This document shows positions 41,899-47,380 of a stretch of DNA of 47,380 nt, piece after piece. The stretch is taken from positions 1 through 47,380 of the forward strand of contig DCHU01000012.1 of the NCBI GenBank assembly GCA_002314915.1, read 5' to 3'. Numbering within the stretch: position 1 is the first letter of the stretch; every line of letters begins with the position of its first letter. Both the position numbers and the translations under genes were made by a program. This DNA is from Caryophanales bacterium UBA1744 (GTDB lineage Bacteria; Bacillota_I; Bacilli_A; RFN20; CAG-826). Below the pieces are notes generated by a model. It saw only the letters and a list, made by a program, of their open reading frames with translations. It did not search any database and was not told where the DNA came from.

Positions 41899-42558
41899 TT
41901 AATCGTTGAATTCTGACCAAGGTATTTGAGTGAAGTCAGGTGAGTATTCAAATTCCATCACCTTGTTCGTGAACGGGTGTTTGATCTCCATTTTAGATGA
42001 CCATAAGGCAAAGCCTTTCATTTTACATCTTGCCCCATATTTGCCATCGCCATAGACAGGCGTCTTTCTAGAGGCAAACTGGACTCTGATCTGATGGCTT
42101 CTTCCGGTATGAAGCCTAACTTCCACGAGTGAGTGACCATCCTCATTTGACTTAAGTACCTTATAGGTAAGTCTCGCTTCTTTAGAGCCTTTTCTATCAG
42201 ATTTAACAACGAATGACTTGTTCTGTCTCTTGTCGTGATAGAGATAATCCACGAGTTCGCCTTCAGGTGATTCTGGAGCCTTCTCTAACGCTACAAGATA
42301 GGTCTTTTTAAAGACTTCGTGGTCCTGAACCTGTTGAGATAAGATGCCTGCAGGCTTCTTTCCTCTTGCGTAGACCATAAGTCCGCCGGTTGAGGTATCA
42401 AGTCTATGGACAAGGAAAATATCATGATATTTATCATTTAAGATTGAGAGCATATCTGCCTTGCCGGATGGGTCTGGCTGGGATGGCATACCACATGGTT
42501 TTACAACCACCACCATCGCTCTATCTTCGTACAAGATTTTGATATCGTTATTTTCCAT
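41899..42558 (-). CDS. RluA-family pseudouridine synthase
   Basis: The 219-residue protein begins within the catalytic domain (DIKILYEDRAMVVVVKPCGMPSQPD) and has no S4 domain, as in short RluA/YlyB-like enzymes. The active-site motif HRLDTSTGGLMVYARGK carries the catalytic Asp near residue 54. GRSHQIRVQFA near 150 is the second family block. It modifies uridine in rRNA or tRNA; the exact site is not predictable. There is no Shine-Dalgarno, and TATCAT ends 7 bases before the ATG, so the mRNA may be leaderless. Confidence 0.9.
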   Translation of the reverse strand: MENNDIKILYEDRAMVVVVKPCGMPSQPDPSGKADMLSILNDKYHDIFLVHRLDTSTGGLMVYARGKKPAGILSQQVQDHEVFKKTYLVALEKAPESPEGELVDYLYHDKRQNKSFVVKSDRKGSKEARLTYKVLKSNEDGHSLVEVRLHTGRSHQIRVQFASRKTPVYGDGKYGARCKMKGFALWSSKMEIKHPFTNKVMEFEYSPDFTQIPWSEFND

Positions 42559-42565
42559 CGGTGTA

Positions 42566-42573
42566 ATGATAGC
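42566..42573 (-). promoter_or_regulatory. Extended -10 box of the pseudouridine synthase gene
   Basis: TATCAT (42566-42571, minus strand) preceded by TGC ends 7 bases before the ATG, directly behind the terminator of the upstream gene. Confidence 0.45.
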
Positions 42574-42580
42574 ACAAAAA

Positions 42581-42600
42581 AGACCGCCATCTGACGGTCT
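42581..42600 (-). terminator. Terminator of the hydroxyacyl-CoA dehydrogenase gene
   Basis: AGACCG-TCAGATGG-CGGTCT is followed on the minus strand by TTTTTTG. Confidence 0.8.
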
Positions 42601-42608
42601 AGTTGTAA

Positions 42609-43601
42609 TTAAAGAATTGGGTTCTTGTTCTCGTCGTAATCGTAGAAGCCTTTGCCAGCCATCTTGCCGAGCTTGCCTTCATCGATGTACTTCTTGAGCA
42701 TGGCAAGCATTGCCTTGTAGTTATATGGAAGCATCATCTTCTTGAGGAGCGGGCTTAAGAGTCCTGGGACTTTTTGATATTGTGAAACAATATTGTATGC
42801 CGTCTGGACACCGACTGTATCAATGATGAGGAACGGTCCTTTCGGAGCACCTGTTCCCTTCATCCAAGCGATGTCAACACTCTTAGGATCGGAGACGCCG
42901 TTAGCGACTAAATCCATACCGGAAAGAAGGAAAGGAACGAGCATAGAGTTTAGGAGATATCCGTTCTTCTCCTTCAATACAGGTAAGGCTATCATTCTGA
43001 TTCCATTTGCGAATGCGATGACTTCATCGAAGATCTTTGGATCGCTTGCAGGCTGCATCATGACTTCGGTGATGTTGTTCTTCCAAATGGAGTTAGCAAA
43101 ATGCAATGACATGTATTTGTCCGCTCTTCCAGTAACCTTTGCGAAGGTTGATGGGAGAAGGGTTGATGAATTTGTTAAAAGGATTGTCTTCTCTGGCATT
43201 AATGGTGCGAGTTTCTTATAGAAATCAATCTTCTCGTCGGTGATTTCTGCCATGGATTCTATGACGACATCTGCGTCTTCCACCGCTTTTGCCATGTCGA
43301 GTTCGAGTTTTATGTTCGCGTATGCTTTCTCGACCTTCTCTAAGCATTCAGCCTTGTTGAATGTCTCAACATCAGCGATGCCTCTGCACCAAACATTTGG
43401 GTTCTTGCCCTCTGGTGTATCCATTAATTCGATTGTCTCGATGTATGTTTTCTTCAATCCATCGATCTTTGGCTGTGTGCGACCGATTGAGCCTTCGCTA
43501 CGAAGCCAGATTGTGACATTGTATCCGCAATAGGCTGCCTGGAATGCGATTTGTGATCCAAGGACGCCGCCTCCTGCTACAACTACGTTTTTAATTTCCA
43601 T
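42609..43601 (-). CDS. 3-hydroxyacyl-CoA dehydrogenase
   Basis: The 330-residue protein has the NAD-binding Rossmann motif VVVAGGGVLGSQIAFQAAYCGYNV at the N-terminus and the family blocks DADVVIESMAEITDEKIDFYKKL, LTNSSTLLPSTF and LHFANSIWKNNITEVMM (about residues 170-190, carrying the catalytic His). The C-terminal dimer domain with GKMAGKGFYDYDEN is also present. It reduces or oxidises 3-hydroxyacyl-CoA, or a related small hydroxy acid. No partner thiolase or crotonase is nearby. AAGGAG is 10 bases from the ATG. It is divergent from a TetR regulator which probably controls it. Confidence 0.88.
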   Translation of the reverse strand: MEIKNVVVAGGGVLGSQIAFQAAYCGYNVTIWLRSEGSIGRTQPKIDGLKKTYIETIELMDTPEGKNPNVWCRGIADVETFNKAECLEKVEKAYANIKLELDMAKAVEDADVVIESMAEITDEKIDFYKKLAPLMPEKTILLTNSSTLLPSTFAKVTGRADKYMSLHFANSIWKNNITEVMMQPASDPKIFDEVIAFANGIRMIALPVLKEKNGYLLNSMLVPFLLSGMDLVANGVSDPKSVDIAWMKGTGAPKGPFLIIDTVGVQTAYNIVSQYQKVPGLLSPLLKKMMLPYNYKAMLAMLKKYIDEGKLGKMAGKGFYDYDENKNPIL

Positions 43602-43625
43602 ATAAAAATCTCCTTTAGACTTTAC

Positions 43626-43685
43626 ATCTGTAACATCGCAAATTATAACATAGTTATCTAATCCTACTTTTTAGGTGTTACAGAT
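43626..43685. promoter_or_regulatory. TetR/dehydrogenase divergent control region with 10-bp inverted arms
   Basis: ATCTGTAACA (43626-43635) and TGTTACAGAT (43676-43685) are perfect inverse copies 40 bases apart, each holding a short TGTNACA dyad. Between them lies the dehydrogenase's extended -10 box TGTTATAAT (TATAAT at 43642-43647, minus strand). The two arms are good candidates for TetR operator sites. Confidence 0.55.
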
Positions 43686-43699
43686 ATGAGGTTTTTGTA

Positions 43700-44233
43700 A
43701 TGGGCAGAGTTAATGACAATAACATTGAGCAAAATAAGATTCTAAAAGAATCTGTTACGGCTGCGTTGCTTAAACTGATGGAAACCGAGGAATATGACAA
43801 GATATTCATCACCGATATATGTAATACGGCTGGCGTTTCCAGAATGGGCTTTTATCGAAACTACAAAAGCAAAGATGACGTTATCGCAGACATAACCCAC
43901 GACTTTTATCAAAAAGCCAAAGATGACGTTGGGCAGTACTTCAATTGCGTCCGTTCAGAGAAGAGAAAGTGGTATTTGGATTACTTCAAATATCTCTTAG
44001 ATAATGAGCGTAGCATCAAAACGATGTATATGGCGGGGTTCCAAGGAAGAACTCTGAATGAAATAACCTCCCTATTAATCGCAGGTGAACAAACCATCTC
44101 TGAAGAGGAAAAGACGAAACGAATCCTGTTTTACGGCGCTTTATTCAACCTTACCTTGAGGTGGCTATTGGATGAGAGCAGAGTGTCTATAGACCACATG
44201 GCTGATTACTGTCTTAAATATATAAAAGAGTGA
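43700..44233 (+). CDS. TetR-family transcriptional regulator
   Basis: The 177-residue protein has an N-terminal TetR helix-turn-helix (ESVTAALLKLMETEEYDKIFITDICNTAGVSRMGFYRNYKSKDDVI, about 16-62) and a helical ligand-binding domain. The short C-terminal domain and the LNLTLRWLLDE stretch resemble the TetR_C subgroup found beside DhaS-like regulators. It probably represses the divergent dehydrogenase gene and itself, through the TGTNACA arms in the gap. Confidence 0.9.
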   Translation: MGRVNDNNIEQNKILKESVTAALLKLMETEEYDKIFITDICNTAGVSRMGFYRNYKSKDDVIADITHDFYQKAKDDVGQYFNCVRSEKRKWYLDYFKYLLDNERSIKTMYMAGFQGRTLNEITSLLIAGEQTISEEEKTKRILFYGALFNLTLRWLLDESRVSIDHMADYCLKYIKE

Positions 44234-44237
44234 TAAA

Positions 44238-44276
44238 AAGAGGACCGCTCATGGAAAGGGTTATGAGGGTCCTCTT
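44238..44276. terminator. Bidirectional terminator, TetR / xylanase
   Basis: AAGAGGACC-CTCAT pairs with ATGAG-GGTCCTCTT (one bulge), with T-rich sequence on both strands. Confidence 0.85.
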
Positions 44277-44285
44277 CTTCTTTTT

Positions 44286-44311
44286 GCCCAGCTTTTAAAG
44301 GGTTTCTGGGC
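44286..44311 (+). terminator. Second hairpin behind the TetR gene
   Basis: GCCCAG and CTGGGC pair around a 14-base loop and are followed on the plus strand by TTTATATATTTT. It looks like a back-up terminator. Confidence 0.5.
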
Positions 44312-44312
44312 T

Positions 44313-46148
44313 TTATATATTTTCTTTGGCGTTATAGAAGGCGTAGTATGCCGGTTTTTTCTGATAAGAGGAATCAAACAGCAACGGGTATTCATCATTT
44401 CTCCAGGAATAATTGTCTGATACTCCCCAAAGAACGATTGCGTTGATATTCGCCTCTTTGTTTTTGTGGGCTTTTAATATCTTCGTTATGAGTGAGCTAT
44501 ACGCCGCTCTTTGTTTTTCGTAGCTCGCTTCTTCGGTGTCTGAGATGCCAATATCCAACTCAGTAATCTGGCATTTCAGCCCTTTTTGATAAATCATCTT
44601 TGCGTCTTTGATGATGGTATCCATATTCGCGGTGGCCAAAAGATGACCCTGAATACCAAGCCCATCAACGAGTTTTTCATCGATTGCCTTCTTGAGCAAC
44701 GTGCTCAAAGCGTATGTGCAGTTGTTGCTCACAAAGTCATATGAGTAATCGTTGTAGTAGAGATCCTGCCAAGGTGCTTTGTATTTCTTGGCGAACTTTA
44801 GGGCGTAATAGACATAGTCGCTTCCTATCGTGTCATACCACTTATTCTTGTTTTTTCTTACTGTGCCGTATTCGATCGCTTCGTTTGCAACGTCAATCGC
44901 ATAGACAAGACCTGGATATTTGTCATTCATGGCACTGAGGGTAGCCTGGATATAATTCTCCATTCTCATAAGCATGATTTCTTTAGAAACAAGCTCACCG
45001 TTGTCGGTATAGTCTTTAGTGAAGAACCAATCGGGAGTCTGTGAGTGCCACACCAAAGTGTGATGTCTTACTTTCATGTGGTTTGATTCCGCGAATTTAT
45101 AAATGCTGTCGTATGGGCTCGTCTTGACAGAGACTCCAGCGATGTTCTCTTTTAGAAGAGCTTGGCAACCGCTTTGAGAAAGGGTTTGTTCCGGTTTGCC
45201 CTCGTTTTCCGGGGTTATTGAATTAAAGTGAGTCGTGGTCAGGTTCTTCAGAGTTGTGCTGTTCATCGAATAGGCGGACATGCAGGTTCCAATCTTGAAG
45301 TCGTCTTCGTATTTCTTATAAAGACTCTCTGTTTTGACTTCCCTCTTATCTGTCGCAGTTGGCGTTCCAATCGTGACTTCAATGTCATCGATGAGGAATC
45401 CCGCTGTTTTTGTTTTGTCTTTAACCTTGTAGATAAGCCTCAGCGATTTAAAGTCATCAATCGTGTCAAAGGAGACGGTTAATCTCTTCCACTGCTCCTC
45501 ATCATCTGAGTTAACGATAACTTTCTGACCATAGATTTCATCGGCGTAGTTTTCAGAGACCGCCTGAAGTTGGAAAGAGTCAACGTTTCCATCTTTGACC
45601 ACATAGTAGTAAAGAGAGACTATGTAGCCGTTTGTGATATCACTTTTAGTGAAATACTGAGATTTTGCAGCCGATGTCGTGATGTATCCGGTGTTGCCGT
45701 CTCCGCAATATAGGTCATACGAAAGAGAGCATTCATCATCTCTGCCAAATCCATTAAACACCTGCCTATAACCTCTTCCGTGCTCGTAAGAGTTTGACGT
45801 TTCCATAATCAAACCATTGTAATCAGTGGTCGAACTCCAGCTCTTGATTACATCGCCGACACCAGGTTCAGTTTTAACCGGTTCGGAAGATTCGCTAGAG
45901 GTTATTGAAGATGATTCGATTGATGATTGTTCAGATGACTCAACTGAAGGTTCTTCTATAGAAGTGTTTTGCTCGCTTGAGGACTCGGAAGCCTTTTCCT
46001 CGTAAGAATTCACGGATTCCATGCTAGAAGAGGCGAGAACGCTTGTTTTGGAGCCTTCTTGATGTGTTGATGATTCTGTTGGCGTTGTTGAACACGCACT
46101 TAAAAGAACGACAAAAGCAAACACCATCAAACCGCCACTCTTCTTCAT
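44313..46148 (-). CDS. GH10 endo-xylanase lipoprotein
   Basis: The 611-residue protein has a lipobox LLSAC (lipidated Cys19), a Ser-rich acidic linker (about 20-90), a CBM-like beta-sandwich (about 95-260: YRQVFNGFGRDDECSLSYDLYCG...FDTIDDFKSLRLIYK) and a GH10 barrel from about 270. Key blocks are HTLVWHSQTPDWFF, the acid/base region AIDVANEAIE with Glu423, and the nucleophile region CQITELDIG with Glu530, plus the late WGVSDNYSWR. It should cut the xylan backbone at the cell surface; the GH3 enzymes elsewhere in the window could finish the oligomers. A TATAAT -10 box lies upstream without a clear -35. Confidence 0.94.
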   Translation of the reverse strand: MKKSGGLMVFAFVVLLSACSTTPTESSTHQEGSKTSVLASSSMESVNSYEEKASESSSEQNTSIEEPSVESSEQSSIESSSITSSESSEPVKTEPGVGDVIKSWSSTTDYNGLIMETSNSYEHGRGYRQVFNGFGRDDECSLSYDLYCGDGNTGYITTSAAKSQYFTKSDITNGYIVSLYYYVVKDGNVDSFQLQAVSENYADEIYGQKVIVNSDDEEQWKRLTVSFDTIDDFKSLRLIYKVKDKTKTAGFLIDDIEVTIGTPTATDKREVKTESLYKKYEDDFKIGTCMSAYSMNSTTLKNLTTTHFNSITPENEGKPEQTLSQSGCQALLKENIAGVSVKTSPYDSIYKFAESNHMKVRHHTLVWHSQTPDWFFTKDYTDNGELVSKEIMLMRMENYIQATLSAMNDKYPGLVYAIDVANEAIEYGTVRKNKNKWYDTIGSDYVYYALKFAKKYKAPWQDLYYNDYSYDFVSNNCTYALSTLLKKAIDEKLVDGLGIQGHLLATANMDTIIKDAKMIYQKGLKCQITELDIGISDTEEASYEKQRAAYSSLITKILKAHKNKEANINAIVLWGVSDNYSWRNDEYPLLFDSSYQKKPAYYAFYNAKENI

Positions 46149-46167
46149 TTTTCTAACCTGATGTGGT

Positions 46168-46173
46168 GATTAT
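46168..46173 (-). promoter_or_regulatory. -10 box of the xylanase gene
   Basis: TATAAT on the minus strand lies about 20 bases upstream of the xylanase ATG. The best -35 candidate (TTGGTA) is only 15 bases away. Position is within two bases. Confidence 0.4.
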
Positions 46174-46244
46174 AAAACAAAGGCAAAAATACCAACACTA
46201 CAACGTTTGACATTTTGTAAACTATTCTAAACATTCATAGAAAA

Positions 46245-46280
46245 AGAGGAGTACCGCCGAAAGGAATGCGGTTCTCCTCT
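46245..46280 (-). terminator. Terminator of the third tyrosine phosphatase gene
   Basis: AGAGGAGAACCGC and GCGGTACTCCTCT pair with one mismatch and are followed on the minus strand by TTTTTCT. Confidence 0.85.
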
Positions 46281-46297
46281 TCTTTTGTGTTTGGTGA

Positions 46298-47380
46298 TTA
46301 ATCCTCTAAAAGGTTGTTCTTAAGGGCTGTAATCTCTGCATCGGTCATCTTGACCTTGCCCTTTAACCAAGCCTCGCAGATCTGACTGAATGTCTTGGTT
46401 GATGAGTAGTAAGATGAGCCTTTGATTGTGCTTAAGAGTGAAGGGAAGTTGTAGTTATAGCCGTTGTAGTCTGTAACCTGCGTATCTCTTCTTCTTGTGT
46501 GGATTGAGTCGAATGATGTGAACTCATAGTCCATTAAGCACTCAGCATAGCTGACACCAAGTAATCCTTCTAATAAGAAGAATGCTGTACCAGTTCTATC
46601 AGCACCGCCCCAGCAGTGGCAGTAAACCGCTGCATCGATCTTTGCGTTTGCGAATGTTGTGAAGATGCTCTTCAACTGTGTTGCGTTACCGTTATAGAAG
46701 TTGCTGAGTGAGCTGACTGACTGTCTATCGAACTTAACGTCTGTTCCGATGTAGGAAGATGACTGGTTGTTTGATTCTCCTCCAGCGTTTCTGAAGTCTA
46801 ACTCAACTCTGACATTGAGTTCGTCGTGGAAGATTGACTTTCCGGTCTTGTCGAGAGTGACGATGTGCTTCTGTGCGATACCTGTATCGTACTTGGTTGG
46901 CGTTAATTCGCCGCCTCGATAGATGAGACCCTGTTTGACGCGCTTTCCTGATGAGGTCATCTTGCCGCCGATATCACGGACGTTATATGCCGCACCTGCG
47001 TTGATGTTTCTGAATGAGCCCTTTGTAACGAATGATCCAATCTTTGAGTGGTATCTTCCGTTTACATCCGTAACTCTCCAGTAATAGGTCTTTGAAACGA
47101 ATAAGTTGCTTAATTCAACCTTCTTTGCGCTGATCTGGACGACCTTAGCATCGCTTAAGTCCGCATTCATGCCGACTTCGACATAGAAGCTTGTCGCGTC
47201 TGTCTTTTCGGTATCCCATGTTAAGACGACGTTCTTGAAGTTGTCTCTATCTGAATCGCCGAAGTAGTCGATGTTTCCTGCTTTGTTCTGGGTCTCTTTG
47301 CCGTTTTCATAGTATTTACCCTGATATGTGACTGGGCTGACGCTGCCGCAAGCCTTGTCTCTCATGTAGTACTCTTTGCC
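46298..47380 (-). CDS. Secreted tyrosine phosphatase (paralogue 3, 5' end outside window)
   Basis: The frame is open to the right edge (GKEYYMRDK... at the boundary), so 360 C-terminal residues are present and the signal peptide is not visible. A fibronectin-III-like domain comes first (VVLTWDTEKTDATSFYVEVGMNADLSDAKVV). The phosphatase domain follows, with NVRDIGG in place of NCRDLGG and the active-site loop CHCWGGADRTG, catalytic Cys and Arg in CX5R. The fold order and NADLSD-like sequence match the two lipoprotein phosphatases at 4-10 kb, but it is more distant, ends soon after the catalytic domain, and has no C-terminal beta modules. It has its own terminator. Confidence 0.85.
   Translation of the reverse strand, partial: GKEYYMRDKACGSVSPVTYQGKYYENGKETQNKAGNIDYFGDSDRDNFKNVVLTWDTEKTDATSFYVEVGMNADLSDAKVVQISAKKVELSNLFVSKTYYWRVTDVNGRYHSKIGSFVTKGSFRNINAGAAYNVRDIGGKMTSSGKRVKQGLIYRGGELTPTKYDTGIAQKHIVTLDKTGKSIFHDELNVRVELDFRNAGGESNNQSSSYIGTDVKFDRQSVSSLSNFYNGNATQLKSIFTTFANAKIDAAVYCHCWGGADRTGTAFFLLEGLLGVSYAECLMDYEFTSFDSIHTRRRDTQVTDYNGYNYNFPSLLSTIKGSSYYSSTKTFSQICEAWLKGKVKMTDAEITALKNNLLED

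Noticed and set aside
1..47380. TGA read as Trp (Mollicutes code)
   Set aside because: TGA serves as the stop of several supported genes (for example at 8121 and 44231), and Trp codons are TGG.
1..47380. CRISPR arrays, tRNA, rRNA, IS elements or prophage
   Set aside because: No regular spacer-repeat arrays, cloverleaf sequences, rRNA-like blocks, transposase or phage frames were seen; the only tandem repeats are the two coding linker arrays.

Overview
The window looks like a chromosome segment of an uncultured Bacillota, most plausibly of class Bacilli in a gut or rumen RF39/RFN20/Acholeplasma-like lineage. The reasons are moderate G+C, AGGAGG-type ribosome binding sites, a Gram-positive style surface proteome (many lipobox lipoproteins, no outer-membrane genes), the standard genetic code (TGA is used as a stop, Trp is TGG), and a Firmicutes-type his operon with a short HisG plus HisZ and a YerC-family repressor. 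No rRNA, tRNA, CRISPR, phage or IS element was seen. Assignment below class level is inference.

Layout. 1-3 kb (minus): two secreted proteins with related SipW/TasA-like N-termini, the second a large GLUG-repeat protein cut by the left edge. 3.1-10 kb (minus): an AraC regulator, then two lipoprotein tyrosine phosphatases flanking a PstS-like phosphate-binding protein and three tiny membrane proteins. 10-14.5 kb: a YwaF/TMEM164-like membrane protein, a lipoprotein serpin and a Cys-rich-repeat lipoprotein. 14.9-18.7 kb: a membrane-anchored GH3 enzyme of permuted domain order with a small anchored partner. 19-25.3 kb: a truncated acyl-adenylate-fold protein, a secreted metallophosphoesterase co-transcribed with an unusual LexA-head/LuxR-tail regulator, a divergent lipoprotein resembling a helical pore-former, and a U32-like protein. 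25.4-30.8 kb: a second permuted GH3 enzyme followed by a Cys-rich-repeat lipoprotein. 31.2-39.4 kb (plus): a complete histidine operon, yerC-hisZGDCBHAF-hisIE-hisK. 39.5-47.4 kb: alpha/beta hydrolase, isocitrate dehydrogenase, RluA-type pseudouridine synthase, 3-hydroxyacyl-CoA dehydrogenase with a divergent TetR regulator, a GH10 xylanase lipoprotein and a third tyrosine phosphatase cut by the right edge.

How the genes work together. Most accessory genes point outward. GH10 and two GH3 enzymes suggest xylan and beta-glucoside breakdown at the cell surface. The phosphatases, phosphate binder and metallophosphoesterase suggest surface phosphate release or phospho-ligand handling. The serpin and the possible pore-former suggest interaction with competitors or host. 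The clearest leads are: (a) the LexA-type head of the 22.3 kb regulator together with a perfect GAAC-N4-GTTC box in its own promoter; (b) the phosphatase/PstS-like locus with shared upstream sequence elements; (c) a set of genes whose -10 box lies 6-7 nt from the ATG, suggesting leaderless mRNAs, often set directly behind the previous gene's terminator.
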